From positions 189,583 to 253,582 of the forward strand of contig RDEW01000036.1 of the NCBI GenBank assembly GCA_011109175.1: a stretch of 64,000 bases of DNA, written 5' to 3'. The stretch is from Dicyema japonicum (lineage: Eukaryota; Dicyemida; Rhombozoa; Dicyemidae). Shown piece after piece: positions 1-12,246 of the stretch. The position numbers and the translations under genes were made by a program. Position 1 is the first letter of the stretch. Every line of letters begins with the position of its first letter. The notes under the pieces are model-generated. The model did not search any database, was not told the DNA's origin, and worked only from the letters and a program-made list of their open reading frames with translations.

Positions 1-412
1 GAATCATAAAATTTTTATCATCTTTTTCTTCTATTCCTGTCAGGTTCTGTATTAACTCATTTTCAAAAGCTTTCTTGAAACAATTTGTAATTGTAAATTG
101 TGATATTTCAAGCCAAACTTGATTTATGATTATGAAAAAATTCTGATTTCCTTCTTTTAAAAAAATAATAAACGTTTTTGATTTTGTACTATGCTAACTA
201 TTGTAAAACGTGTAATTTATTCATTTTAAATAATTTTGTATATACATATAAAATTATTAATTTATGTTCACAAACATTTGACGTTCTATTCTTTAATACT
301 GAACACCAAAATATTTAAATAAATGATATACATTTTTAAAAGTGGTTTTCATTTTATAATTAATATATTAATGACAATTACTAATTTTCGTTATTGTGAA
401 TTGCATTAATAT
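1..412. other. AT-rich non-coding stretch
   Basis: Very AT-rich sequence with no long frame on either strand. A short open minus-strand stretch in the first 120 bases runs off the window edge and could be an exon end, but it is too short to name. Nothing else is seen. Confidence 0.5.
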
Positions 413-460
413 GGCATGTTCACTATAGAGAGGGTTCATTATAGAGAGGATTGACTGTAG
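413..460. repeat. possible pogo/Tigger-like inverted-repeat end
   Basis: The minus strand reads TACAGTCAATCCTCTC and then a doubled CTCTCTATA(A/G)TGAAC unit. That resembles the terminal repeats of pogo/Tigger-like DNA transposons, which start CAGT next to a TA target. The partner repeat is not visible in the window. It lies exactly where LINE copy 1 loses its 3' end, so it may mark an interruption or a junction. Confidence 0.3.
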
Positions 461-3385
461 TTAGTCTTTTCCATCTTCCTCTGTCGAATGCGAGTGATCT
501 CAATTCGTCCAGGTCGTCTCCCGTCTTTAGATTTTTTCTCACACGATTTAAGTCTTTGTTTAGGGCTGTCGAAAGTGTCGATCTAGGTCGTCCGCGGAAA
601 AGTTTTTCGCATCTGTCAAAGTAATCTTCCATCGCTTTGTTAGCGGGTGCGTCCGGGTTCATTCTTAGTACATGCCCAAATTGCCTCCACCGGGCATCTA
701 TCACATCTTCGCTAAGAAAACATACAGATACCAGTGGTTGATATTCTACGTGGCCACTCCATTCCGAGTAAGCTTCTTAGTTGCCTTCTATCGAACGAAT
801 CCAGTTTTGATAGTTCTTTGAAGGAACTTCCCCATGTCCCAGCGTTATACAGTAGGATCGGTTTCACAAACGCGTTGTAAAGCCTGCATCTGATGTCAAC
901 TCCAAGTCCTTTGGCCCTTAGCCATCCTTTCTTCAGTTTAGCCATTGCTGCATTTGCCAGTGTTTTCCTCCTTAGTACATCTTCAGCGTCTCCTAGTAGA
1001 GAGCCGAGCTTATTAGTACGTCTCCATCTTTCATGAGTAATATCGTCTTCTCTTTTGATTTCCGTAATTTCAGTTTTGTTAACATTTACGCTGAGAAACC
1101 ATTTTTCAAGCTCCGCAGGTGCATTTTCTAGCAGGTGTTGGAGTGCGGTCACATCCCGTGATACAAAATCCACATCATCCGCATAAGATGTCTCTTCTAT
1201 GTCTCCTATATAGCATTTACGGAGGTCGCGGAGTGCAGATTCAAGGTATATGGTGAATAGTAAAGGGGAGAGGGAATCACCCTGGGGTGTCCCAATCGTT
1301 GTTTTGAAACTGCGGGAAGTTGCTCCTTCTGTCCTCACAGATAGTCTTGTGTTCGCAAGTAGTGATCTGATTATCCTAACCGACGCACATTAATCAGTTT
1401 CTGTCTGTTTATTGAGTCGAAAGCTCTGGAGAGATCTATTCCCAACACGGTTGTTGCGCTCTTGAATCTTTGGTGCGTTGCGCAGCGCCATCTGTGGCTC
1501 CATACAATGTCTGCCGTAGACCTCCCTTCTCGGAACCCACTTTGACTTGCTGGTAGGTATAGATCCGCCACACCCTTTATCCGGCTTAGTGCAATGTTTG
1601 CCAGCACCTTGCGTATCGAATTCAGAAGTATTATCGGGCGGAGATTTTCTACTGGTCCTTTTGATTTGTTCGGTTTTTGTATGGGTATTAATAATCCATT
1701 TCCAAGTCCTAGATCGGTATTAGTTTCACAGACGTCATTTAGGGTTTTTGCAATTGTGTCGCTAAGTTTTTTTGGCCCATATTTTAGGAGCTCAGGGCTT
1801 ATGTTGTCCGGCCCAGCACTCTTGTTGTTCTTCAGTTTATTTATCGCTAATTCCACCTCTTCCACTGTGATTGGGATTTTTAGCCCCTTTGCTTCTCCTT
1901 GGAAAGGGGGAAAGTCATTATTTTCTTTATTCAACAGTGTTTCGAAGTGTCGTGCAATCAATTCTGCTTTTTCTTTCGGGTTACCCACGAATTTTCCATC
2001 TTTGTCTTTGATGTGAAGGATGTTTTGTCCTTTCTTTGTCCGCAGCAGCCGCATACATCCTTGAATTGTCTTTTAGGCATTCCACATCTTTTAATAGGGA
2101 TGTAATAATTTCCCGTGAGTGTTTTCTGTTCATCTTTTTGATTTTCCACTTTAGTTCCCTTTGTTGGATATTAAGCTCTTTTTTTTACTCTCGTCTGACG
2201 TGTTTGCCGCTTTTAGTCGTAGCTCTCTGCAATGCTTTGCCATATTTGGCACGTTCGGGTGGTGATCCAATTTTGATGATTTCGGACTCCAAGGCATATT
2301 TTGGCCGACTTGGAGATTGCCTGTTTTGTTTGATCCCACAGAGTTTGCACTGATGATTCCGGTGCGGTTTTCACCATAAGAGTCTCGATTTGTTCGTGAT
2401 ATTTATCTCTACAAGTTGGCTCTAACCCAATTTTCTGTCTGAAAGTATATATTGGGCTTTGTCTCGCCTTCTTCGCGTTTTCAATGTATTTTTTCCTAGT
2501 CAGGTGCTTTTTTACAAATAGTTTTGCAATGACGATCCTGTGGTCGCTGTCAGTTGTTGTTCCCTGCTAGGAACGAGCATCATTTATCAGGTGTGTATCA
2601 GACATTCGGGAGATAATGTAGTCGATTTGATTATATATATTCATGGTCTCTCCGACAGAGTTTTTTCTTTGTCCGTGCCACGTCGTCTTGTGGCAAGCTG
2701 AGTGCGTAAAGGCCGTGTTGCACAGGAAAAGGCTATTCGCCTCGCAGAAGTTTACCAGAGAGGCTCCAGATGCATTTCTCCTTCCGCGCCCGTGTCTTCC
2801 AATAGAGGATTCTTCGGGCCTTATTCGCATTCCGGGCTTTGCATTTATATCTCCCGCAACAAAGACAAGGGACGAGGAAGCATTATTAGAGTATGTACTT
2901 GATAGTTCTGATAGAATTCCTCGAGCTCACCGGGGTTCTTGATTACTCGTCCAGAGTGTGGTGCATGACATTTTGACAGTTAATAGACTTTGGACGGGCA
3001 TAGTTCATTTAGTTTGACTTGTAGGACACATATTCGGTCGTTGACTCTCCAATAGTGATGTAATTTTTTGAGGTAATCCACGTGTAAGACAAATCCCATG
3101 CCGTAGTGTTGCATTCAGTTGGGAAGAGAACCAGTCGGTAGTTGTTCCATGTCTCATCGCGTCCATTTTCGATTTTCGTCTCTTGTAGGCAGCCAATAGA
3201 TATTTTGTATTTCTCGAGATCGTCACAAAGTACCTTCCTTGTCCAATCTTTCGATATTCCACGTACGTTGAACGTCATTAGCCTGAGTTCTCGATTGTAT
3301 GATGAGTGTTTTTCAGACATTTTTCTTAACCGTTGTACAGAGAAGAAACGAGGCACGTCACCACTTCACCAAAAAGTGAGTTCCT
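423..3385 (-). mobile_element. LINE family A copy 1, APE-type non-LTR retrotransposon, decayed
   Basis: A single-ORF LINE read from 3385 down to 423, broken by at least seven stops or frameshifts. In order it shows an APE endonuclease start (TFNVRGI, CLQETK) at about 3350-3150, the endonuclease end with NQIDYIIS near 2620, reverse transcriptase motifs NKSAGPDNISPELLK, GIDLSRAFDS and GTPQGDSLSP with catalytic SYADDVDF at about 2050-1150, and the C-terminal FGHVLRM and RGRPRS motifs near 660-560. All parts align with the much better preserved copy at 52607-55649 (roughly half of residues identical at the C-terminus). The leader near 3380 keeps GGTGAAGTGGTGACGT, shared with the other two long copies. 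No target duplication was found. It is inactive. Confidence 0.9.
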
Positions 3386-4335
3386 CTTACTGAGAATTTC
3401 AGTTCCCCTTCGATTTTTCAACGTCATGTGAAGGCTGTAAAACTCTGGATGACATCAATCATCAACGCGAATAGAAATGGGTTCAGAAAATCTTCAGGTT
3501 TCACTATTATCTAAGAGTCTCCGAAAACTCACATTTAGGCAAAGTTTACCGATTTAATGATCTCCGGAGATCTTTCGACTCATATTAACGAGTTTGTAAC
3601 ATTGACTATATCGATCTTCACCATGAACATTTCCTCAACTCCTTTGCGCCAATACAGAGCGTATCATTACGAATTCCTTTGAGACAGTTTTGTCAGCTGT
3701 CAGTCCACTGTAAGACTTCGAGTTGCACAAAAGTGATTTGCCTTTTATGCGAAAGAAATTCGATCTGATTGGAAATCTTTATATGTCAGTCATATGTCAA
3801 CAGCCATTCAAGTTGTTTTGTGGCTGCAGAATGTTAGAATACAGTGTTTCAGAGAAATAAGTTAAAGGCGTAGCAAAAGTTTTCCAAGACTGTGCTAGGG
3901 AAATTCCTATTTTATTTCCATCCATTTTCAATGAAAATTCAAGTGGGATTAATATGTAGTCGACATGCTCATTGATTCCTCCTTTGACTTGTCTTGGTAG
4001 AGCAGGTAATCTGTGGTGCCTCTTCAGTCTTTTAGACCTCTGTCATTGAAGGTTTGACTACCATCCTAACGTGAATTAGACACATGGAGAAAGACTTCAA
4101 AATCTCAAACAATAAAGTTAACTGCTGTTTTTGGAATAAATTCAATTATCCATCCCCCACATCAACAGGGTGGTCTCACTCAAGTTCCCTTCACCCTTGC
4201 AGTCAAATTAAGTCACTAAAAGCGATAATGGCTGACAAGTTTACTTGAATTTAGAACTGTCGAAATTCCGTTGAAAAGACGAATCCAATATAAACGTAAC
4301 ATCGCAAAAAATACACAATATTTAGAGATTTATTA
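3386..4335. other. intergenic, nothing recognised
   Basis: About 950 bases without a convincing frame, RNA gene or repeat match elsewhere in the window. The last bases before 4336 contain a pyrimidine-poor tattTAG acceptor-like site that could serve cis- or trans-splicing to the following start codon. Confidence 0.4.
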
Positions 4336-4555
4336 ATGGAGAAGGTAAGGGAGAAGAACAGACTTGCGGCAGCCAGGTACAGAGAAAAGTTAAAATCGAA
4401 GATTAGGGATCTAGGACATGCATTAATGTAGTTTATATTAGGAATTGAGCATTAAAAAGGTGGAATATTGCAAAAAACTGAAGGATGTTGCTTTTAAAAA
4501 GTTTTTGGAGGATATTTTTGAGGAGACAGAAGTGATCTCAATTGACCGTGAGTAG
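4336..4555 (+). CDS. minimal bZIP protein
   Basis: Two exons (4336-4427 and 4450-4555) joined across a 22-nt GT-AG intron give a 65-residue protein. Residues 5-17 (REKNRLAAARYRE) match the bZIP DNA-contact signature N-x2-AA-x2-[CYS]-R, with Asn8, Ala11, Ala12 and Arg16 in place. It is followed by a lysine-rich helix with only a weak heptad (DLGHAL, then KLKDVAFKKFLEDIF), so dimerisation may be weak or need a partner. bZIP proteins are nuclear sequence-specific transcription factors. The protein consists of little more than the basic region and a short helix. The start is the first ATG and follows a TTTAG acceptor-like site, but an upstream exon cannot be excluded. The intron removes an in-frame TAG, and its length fits the other introns in the window. 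Confidence 0.6.
4428..4449 (+). other. 22-nt intron of the bZIP gene
   Basis: GT at 4428 and AG at 4449. Removing it joins two frames into one 66-codon reading frame and bypasses a TAG stop. Confidence 0.55.
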
Positions 4556-5573
4556 ATCAGTTCGATGTCGTACCTTAAATTTGTAGATTACATTAGAGCT
4601 ATGTTTGACTGCTTTTTCATGCCTGCCTTAACCAGGTTTAGTCATCATTTCTGGGTTAATGTTGTTAAACTAGGATAGTCTGAATTTACCCCTTCACATG
4701 TTATTATGGTCTTTGAACATACATTATCGTGTTCAAAGGTAGGACTTGAGGTTGGGGACCTTAATGTTAATCAGTAAAAAAATAAAAGTCAATAAAATCA
4801 AATTAAAAATTTTCAACTTATGGGGTAACAATATTATTTAAAATTAAACGTGTTGCTTAGTGGTTTGACTTCTTTCCAATGAAAGAAAAGAAGATGAAAG
4901 GATGCAGAAAATTACTTAAAAATTCATTAACAGAGGTGCAGGAGACTTATTTGCTCACATTCTACCAATGAGATAGTAAGAATGCGCATCTTGTGTAAGG
5001 AAGTATGGCCTGAACTGTAGTCTTGCGGGAGATTTTTTCCACCTCGGGTGTCTGAGAATGTGGAAACTGGCTTCAAAAATGGGATATTAAGAAGGAAGAC
5101 TGCAAATATTGTATATCCTGACGCAGCCTAAGCCCTCTGCTAGTTATATATTATACTTAAAAGGAGGGACAGCTGAAAAGAGAAATGGCTGATTGAGTGC
5201 AATTTAATAAAAATAAGGGATTATGCTCTGTTACATTAGCTTGACTATAAATGCATGTATTTTGCGTTTTTTATTAAAAAACACAGAAATCAATCAAAAA
5301 TGATCACCGTCTACAATATCGAAGTTGCGTTGCCTTTCACGATTGCAACAAAGATCAACTGGGGAAGCCACCGAGTCTCACGTGCGTCGTGGTTTTGTAA
5401 TGTGTCCAAGCTTCGTTAGGAAACGAAAATTGTAAACAGAAAAATGAATTTTATTAAATTGCGAAATATAAGAGTATTAAATAAGTGAAAACCAAACAGA
5501 AATTTATTAAGTTACAATTTGTATATAAATAGAAAGATTTCAGACTAAATTAACGTCTGTTTTGGCTTGTTGA
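4556..5573. other. intergenic, nothing recognised
   Basis: About 1 kb of AT-rich DNA with no long frame on either strand and no repeat recognised elsewhere in the window. Confidence 0.4.
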
Positions 5574-6270
5574 ATGTCTACCAGAAGAAAAATAATTATA
5601 ACCAATATAGGAATATTGGCTGTAATGACTGTAATTCTATTAGATCATCACAATATTCTCATTTTATGCTGGCGGTCTGCTTATGACTTATTACTTCACT
5701 GATAGACTCCTCTCCATTTGGACCTTCAAAGTATTCGGAATCATCCTCCTCACTACTGGGGTAGCCTCAAATTTAGGAATAGCAGCTGGGATTGCTTCCT
5801 TCTTCAGAAACAAACTTGGACATCAATTAGTATAATTATATGTGAAGACCTAGTATTGTGTAATCCTCATTTTCACGTTAATTTGTGTCTTAGCACAGAC
5901 TACCTTTTTATAGTGAACAGAGATCTTGTTGTTGATCATACTAATTCTAGCTTTTTTCTGAATTGGAAGAAAAATTCAAAAATGGCGTTTACAATTTCGC
6001 TGAATATAAGAGAGAGATAGATTCCTGGCAAAGTTCTTACAAGTGCTGTGGCAGTCACACTTACAGGGATTACAACATCCCATTACCGTCATCCTGCTGT
6101 AACGCCAGAAATTGTTCAGTTCCATATGCTTTTAAAACTGTAATTAATTGTATGAAAGCAGGGTTGTGTTGATAAAATTATTTATTTGATCAACAACTAT
6201 GATGTCTATTAACTTTGTTTTATCAGCAATCATTTTCTTACTATTGGTTTATTATTTTACACATTTTTAG
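5574..6270 (+). CDS. tetraspanin
   Basis: Four-pass membrane organiser of the tetraspanin family, reconstructed from exons separated by introns at 5622-5643 (22 nt), 5830-5853 (24 nt) and 5928-5950 (23 nt). TM1 is in the first two exons, then a short loop (YYFTDRLLSIW), TM2 and TM3 (YCVILIFTLICVLAQ). The large extracellular loop has the family hallmark CCG near 6031, a PxSCC motif (PLPSSCC) and two further cysteines. A frame break lies at a run of five T at 5905-5909: one more T would connect TM3 to the loop without a stop. A hydrophobic stretch ending at the stop 6268-6270 (IIFLLLVYYFTHF) is the likely TM4, reached through one more intron after about 6166. Without that intron the frame stops at 6172. 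Confidence 0.72.
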
Positions 6271-6414
6271 ATATTGGGATTCGTCATTGATTTTCAAAGT
6301 TAATTAAATTAATGATTCCCTTTATTAATACAATTTACTTACACTTTAGACATTTCTATTACTAAAATTTAATATTCGTGGATACACAAGAAAGAGGTTA
6401 AGGAGGTAATTGAC

Positions 6415-6700
6415 TTCTAGGGCTTATTCAGTTCTAACGGTCGGAGTAAGACCCGTCCTTTCTAAGCATCAAGCCCATCATATCCGTAGCCATGGACACC
6501 CGACCAGTGGAGTAGGAAGAGAGAGATTCTCTCCGGATGCCTGCCAGGAACAGGGCTTCTCCTGAGACAGGTGGAATACACGCTGCCTCTTAGGAAAGAG
6601 AAAACCTCCGATTGAATATATACAGGTGGTAGAACCCACAACTAATCACCATACGAGTGACATCACTAACCACTAGCTTAGTAGTAAAGATTCTATGTCA
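6415..6700 (-). repeat. SINE family 2 copy
   Basis: Read on the minus strand it starts with a tRNA-like head (TAGTGGTTAGTGATG as box A, GTGGGTTCTACCACC as box B) and ends with a tail containing AAAGGACGGGTCTTACTCC. The same head and tail recur at 17370-17575 and 22440-22640, and a fragment at 61280-61345. This layout fits a tRNA-derived SINE transcribed by RNA polymerase III. Exact ends are uncertain. Confidence 0.6.
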
Positions 6701-7035
6701 TTAGACATTGAGTTTAGCGATAAAATACTTTAAGGCTATTCGGTCGGAGGTTTCTCTTTCATTCAACTACTTTTATAATCCCTTGCTCTACAGCACCAGC
6801 ATCAGGGTGACACTAAGGAAAACTTTTCAAGATGATGAATCTTATGTTTTTTAAACAAAGTCAGAAGTACAACAATTATAAGTGCTAAGAGTAAGCGGTT
6901 AGAATTGACTTAAATATTTAGTTAGTATTAAATTATGTAAATTGATCTAATAATATTACTTATCCCTTAATAACATATTTGATTCCAAAAAAGTTAATTG
7001 TGACTCTCCAAAAAACTTGAAACTTATTACCGTAT
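6701..7035. other. intergenic, nothing recognised
   Basis: About 330 AT-rich bases without a supported gene. They lie between the SINE head and the first reverse transcriptase remnant. Confidence 0.4.
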
Positions 7036-9175
7036 GCCAAATATGTACAAGCTGACAACGAAATGTGTGAATGGGAAACTATCAGACTACATTGAAGCAT
7101 ATAGACTGATTAGTGACAACCAACTGGGAACTCGTAGATTCTGTCAAGGAGCCAAAGAGCACTAATAAATCAGTGTATCAATCAGGAGAACGGGAATAAT
7201 TTGGCTACTTCCTGGATAGACGTTAAAAAGGCTTTCCTGAATAAAGTACTTGAGACATCTGGATTGCCTGTTTGGATAATTTTATTAAAAACTTTGTAAC
7301 TAAATGGAAGATTAAATTGACATTTTGTCAGAAAATGATTGGAGTAGTGAAAGTGAAAAAGGGGATCCTACAGGGCGACTCACTGTCCCCTCAGATCTTT
7401 GTCATTGTGATTGATGTGTTAAGCGAATTATTAAATGAAAAATTTCCGAAAGTGATAATTAACAATCCAGATGTCACTAACATACAAATCATCTATTTTT
7501 TATGGATGATTTAAAAATATTTTCCCATAAAGAGGATACATTGGTAAGAATGATGAATCAAGTCAATGATTTCTTTGAAGCTCTGGACTAGAGAAGAATT
7601 TTTATAAGTCAGCAACAAATGTTCGAAGCTTATCTGAGGAGACAAGGTTACTTGATGGATTTGATGGTTACCGCTACCTGGGAGTGCTTGAAGATAAGTC
7701 AAGCAGTGTTTTGAAAAATCAAAAATATTGAAGGCAATTTTTGATATGATGAAAAAATAATTTAGATACGAAACTTAACTCTGCTAACATGTTCAAGGCC
7801 ATCAACGAACATGCACTGTCACTATATAATTACTACATCGGACTTGTCGATATCGATCCAAACGAATTCGAGAACATTGATAAAAAATAAGCGGGATACT
7901 TACAAGCCATCGAATTCATCTGAAACCTTCTAATAAAGAAAGACTCTATATGCCAAGGAACAGACTAGGAAGAGGATTGGTCTCTATAACCCATAAGAGC
8001 GAACGTATGCTTTTTCAATTTCTCAGGGATCTGGAGAAAAAATCCTATTGGTGCCCAAGAAGAGCAGGAATTATACGGGTCATTAAATCAAAAAAAACAC
8101 ATATGACCACAATCGTAGAATTCCTAACTCGGAAATATAGCATTGAACAACCAGAGAGCCTAAGTGTTAAAATTATAGGATTACAAAATGAATACTTAAT
8201 GCAACAAATAAAAAAGTCTTTGCATTCGACTCTCTTTGAATGCTTCAAGAAACAGATACGGACATTACGGAATCCTCCACATGGTTAATGCACGGGAACA
8301 ATTCTCCACGCTCAGAAGGAACATTGTGTTTGGTACAACACCGTAATTTGTTTTTTGAAACTGTGGAGCAAGTTGGAGTCACTGCCACTCTGCAAAGAAA
8401 TAAGTTGATCATCTGGCACCCAGATGAGGACGAATACTTAACAGTGATTATTTGAAGAGACACAATGAAGTAATAAAATGAATTCATCTGCATCTGTGTC
8501 GCCAATTCGGAATCAAGCAGTCGAAGAAGTTGAAGAACAATTCGGTCCAATCTGTAGTGGCTAATGAAACTGTTGAGATCAGAGTCAACTATAACTACTG
8601 ATACAAAGATTATGAACAATAAACCAGACATTTTCGTAATGGACAAATTAATGAGAAAAATAATAGAAGTTGGAATCACTTACAGAAAAATTTGAAGAAT
8701 GTTGAAATTGAAAAATTCATCAAATACGATCTTTTAGCAAGCGAACTTGAAAGTTACAATTATCCCCGTTGTTTTAACCTGGGATGGAATCGTCACCAAA
8801 TATTACAGACATTATCTTAATTCCCTTAAAATTGAATACCCGGTCAGAGCATATATACAGACCATTACACTAAAGAAAACTCTTGTGTGTTGACTGTAAA
8901 CATGAAATTAAAACTCAAAATAACGAAATTTTCCCAGATGATTTTTTTGTTGATCATGAGACGGAGAAATGGAAATTCAATGGCGAAGCTTTGGATGAGA
9001 ATACATATTCTCACAATATTTATGACAAAACCGAGGAACAGGAGGACTATGAAATGAACTCCACTGAGACTGATAACGTGCTTGAAAAGTCGAACGATGG
9101 GCCAGAGACGAGTGATGGAAGAAAAAGATCTTGACCAATCCTGGAACCAAAAGAAGATATTAAGCATTATTTACT
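7036..9175 (+). mobile_element. LINE family C, restriction-like endonuclease type, decayed
   Basis: Reverse transcriptase remnants read in order: SWIDVKKAF (motif A region) near 7205, then KKGILQGDSLSPQIF (motif B) near 7355-7400. Then come a C-terminal block RLYMPRNRLGRGLVSI at about 7945-7990 and STWLMHGNNSPRSEG at about 8270-8320. Further on are HLCRQFGIKQ near 8500, KPDIFVMDK...IIEVGIT near 8620-8680 and VLTWDGIVTKYYRHYL near 8775-8820. The last blocks recur at 31500-31870 and 37380-37725. A cysteine/histidine segment followed by a PD...(D/E) acid pattern after the RT is the arrangement of R2-like elements, so I infer that type. Many stops; inactive. Confidence 0.7.
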
Positions 9176-9419
9176 CTTAATTGGAAGTGCATTAGTTTTT
9201 AAATAAACAATTTTTACTTATCCTTTTACTCCTCATGTCGTTTTTGGAATTTCCAACAAGGATACCTTGTTTTTGGTAAAAAAATATATAAACTCATGAG
9301 TCATGACATAGAATCATGAAGTTTTTAAAAATTTTTATGCTTTAAAAAATCTTTACTAAAAATTAACAAAATAGACATCATCTTTATGGAGAACATTACG
9401 GAAACTCAAAAAGAATCCC

Positions 9420-11035
9420 ATACAACATACACCAGGAATTAATCCTGACACACTTATGAAATTTTGTCAGTTTAAGTCACAAGCCATATTTGAAGCTGGA
9501 TCATCAACCGAATCACAAGAAGAAAAAATATCCATACATCGAAAATTTCAAACTACTGGAGGTATTTCATGCAATTAAATACGTGAAAAATATAAAATCC
9601 AAAGGGGCGGATGACATTTTAATAACTGAATTGAAACACTTGGGGCCAATAGCGATCGATGCTCTTACTGAGATTTTCAATTACTCAGTTAATAGAAATG
9701 AGATTCCCTCATCATGGAAAAGATCACTTATACATCCAATACCTAAAAAGAACAAAACTTCAGACGACCCCCGGAGTTATCGTCCAACATCGATTTTTTA
9801 TGGCCTTTTAAGAACATTGGAAAAATTAATCCTCCACACGATTAATCATTTGCTTGATCTTGCAAGTTTACAGCATGGCTTCAGATCGGGATACTCAACT
9901 TGAACACATCTAACAAAACTAATTTAGTTCATCTCGGATAGACTGAACTACTCGAAAATACATAAAAGAACGGTACTTGTCGCTCTGGATATCGAGAAGG
10001 TGTTTGATTCGGTACCGAGGAAGACTCTAACGACAAAAATTTTTGACACCGATATCTATCAAAAAATCCAGATGTGGCTGGCCAATTTCATTAATGGTAG
10101 AAAAGACAAAGTTGTCATGAATAATAGAAAATCAAGACAACGATACCTCCCCAACGGGGTCCCTCAAGGATCCCTTTTATCACCAACCTTGTTCAATTTA
10201 TTTACAAGAGACCTTCCAAATCCAAACATCCAAAATACCATCCTTCTGTCTTATGCCGACGATCTCATCGTCGCAGCAAGACACCAAGACCATAAAGAAG
10301 CTGCACGAAGGGTTCAGGAGACCCTCGACATTATGAACTTATGGTTCCTCAAAAACCACATGAAAATATCCCCTGGGAAGATGAGCACTGCGATTATCTC
10401 CTACAGAAAACATCATCCTTCGATCCTAAATTAACTTGGAATGGAGAGCTTATCCCAGTTAATAAGAACCCATCAATCTTTGGAGTTACATATGACCCGT
10501 TGATGACGTTCACATATCATGTGGACACAATAATTTCAAGAGTTCAAAAAAAGATGGTGATCCTCAAGACCTTTGCTAGATCTCCAATATTTTCACTTTC
10601 TCATCTTAAATTATTATACAAACAGTATATTCTACCGACAATGGAACATAAATGATTACACTTTTGTCAATATCCACGCAGAACAAATTAGAGGTCATAC
10701 AAAACTAATGCCTCTGGGTCTTTCCTAAATGTGACAGAATGACACCTACGTCAGAAATAGGAACACATTAGATCTCAAAAAAGTTATGGAACATCTCGGT
10801 GACGAACAACAAAAATTATTGAAAATAGTGCGATCTTCTGGTAGCCCCTTTTGAAGATGAGTTTCTTGCCTACCAGAAGTATGCTCGCAAATTTGAGATC
10901 AAACCTTCCCCCTTTTGGACGATCATAAAACATTGCCGACAAAGTCGAAATAAATGAGGACGCACTGACACCGGGATCACTTAATTAGACGATAACTCTT
11001 TCCTTTTTCCTGTGTTCCCGGGGTTATAATAATAA
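9420..11035 (+). mobile_element. LINE family B copy, jockey-like non-LTR retrotransposon, decayed
   Basis: Reverse transcriptase spanning about 9490-10655 in three frames. It shows SKGADDILITELKHLG, SYRPTSIFYGLLRTLEKL, LQHGFRSGYST, ALDIEKVFDSV, LPNGVPQGSLLSPTLF and the catalytic SYADD near 10255. A thumb-like region (IFGVTYDPLMTFTYHVD) follows. An in-frame TGA after GYST and stops near 10433 and 10655 break it. The element ends in the family tail GGGATCACTTAATTAG at about 10973 followed by GTGTTCCCGGGG and a TAATAATAA run at about 11035. Motif order and the NGVPQGS..SP motif fit the jockey/CR1 group. No upstream endonuclease is visible, so it is 5' truncated. Confidence 0.85.
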
Positions 11036-11420
11036 TAAAAATTAACAAGTGAAGCGTTCAAAATTTATTGAAATGTAGAATTATCTTCCTTCGCTGATTG
11101 GAAACTGTCCCTGAATCATCCCTAAAAATATTCTTGCTGCAGTTTAGTCTCATTCTCAAAAATCGATAAAATTAGTTCAATATTACTTACTGAATGTGCT
11201 TTTCTCGATTTTATTTTTCAGAGAGGTCAATTTCTCGGTGTTTCTTGGTTTATGAAAATAAAAAGTGGAATGTAATTGTAATCGATTTCGACCTGTTGTT
11301 TTCCAAGCATACTCTTCTACTTTTTTTATTTATTTAACCCAAGACCATGCTGTCAAAATAATCAATATAAATAAATTTTATATAAACTCAACTTATTTTT
11401 GGTTAAAAATTATTGTAAAT
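11036..11420. other. intergenic, nothing recognised
   Basis: AT-rich stretch between two LINE B copies with no supported gene. It ends in the AT-rich sequence that is duplicated beyond the next LINE. Confidence 0.4.
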
Positions 11421-12212
11421 AATTAATTTTGATATTATTTAAAATACTTTTGTTAATTTTGATATTTACGATATCGTCTTAGCCTCACGGGATCAGAACA
11501 CCCAAACAGGGACGGAAAAAAATACAACACCACATGGATCGACTACTCGAGTGGTTTAATGAAAATCGGATGTCAATCAATACCGAAAAATATGCTACAA
11601 CTCTTTATACCTCTGACAAAAGATTGTCGAACAGGACAATAGAAGTACTGCGGAGGGAAGAGCATTGCCGTTCAGCAAATGGCAAAAAATATTGGGTCTG
11701 ACTTTCGATACATGAACTTTTCGAGACATGTCACTAACGTGCTGAACAAATGTGAGAAAAAAATCAACCTTCTAAAATGCCTAACAGGTCTATGGAAAAT
11801 TGGACATCACCCTATACTTAAAATGCTCTACTCACAGTACATCGAACCATGCATTTCATATGCGTGTACTTCATGGGGACCACTTGCCTCTTATAAGAAC
11901 ATCCAGAAAATCTACGCAACCCAGAAAAGGGCCTTCAAGCCAACGGAAAGATGATACACACGAGAAAACATTAAATCACTGACGCCCATGGAGAAACTAA
12001 TCAAAAAACAAGAATGGACACCAATGCCAAAAAGAAAGTGCTCGTCCGCAACGAACTTGTGTAGGCTCAAGGGATCAACACCGAGAAAAGATGAGAGCCT
12101 TTATCCAATTCTTCGGGATCACTTAGTTTAGTTTTTTTCGGTTTAACAGCGGTCTTTAGAATTAATTAATTTAATTTTGTTAATTAATTTTAATATTATT
12201 TAAAATACTTTT
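11421..12212 (+). mobile_element. 5'-truncated LINE B copy flanked by long AT-rich duplication
   Basis: LINE B body at about 11466-12165 on the plus strand, starting inside the YADD region and running through the RT thumb (DFRYMNFSRHVTNVLNKCEKK) to the 3' end. It is nearly the same sequence as the minus-strand copy at 51425-52140, so the two copies are young relative to each other. The 31-base stretches 11421-11451 and 12182-12212 match with a single mismatch and probably are the target-site duplication, although AT-richness makes this less certain. The insertion ends about 35 bases upstream of the CWF21 start codon, so it may have displaced promoter or trans-splice sequence of that gene. Confidence 0.8.
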
Positions 12213-12246
12213 CTTTGTTGTGTTAGCTTTGTTCATTATTTTAGAA

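Noticed and set aside
1-120. Open minus-strand stretch (FQESFENELIQNLTG) recalling cullin repeats
   Set aside because: Too short, runs off the window, and AT-rich codons give such matches by chance.
423-460. Intact DNA transposon at the window start
   Set aside because: Only one terminal-repeat-like end is visible and no partner was found.
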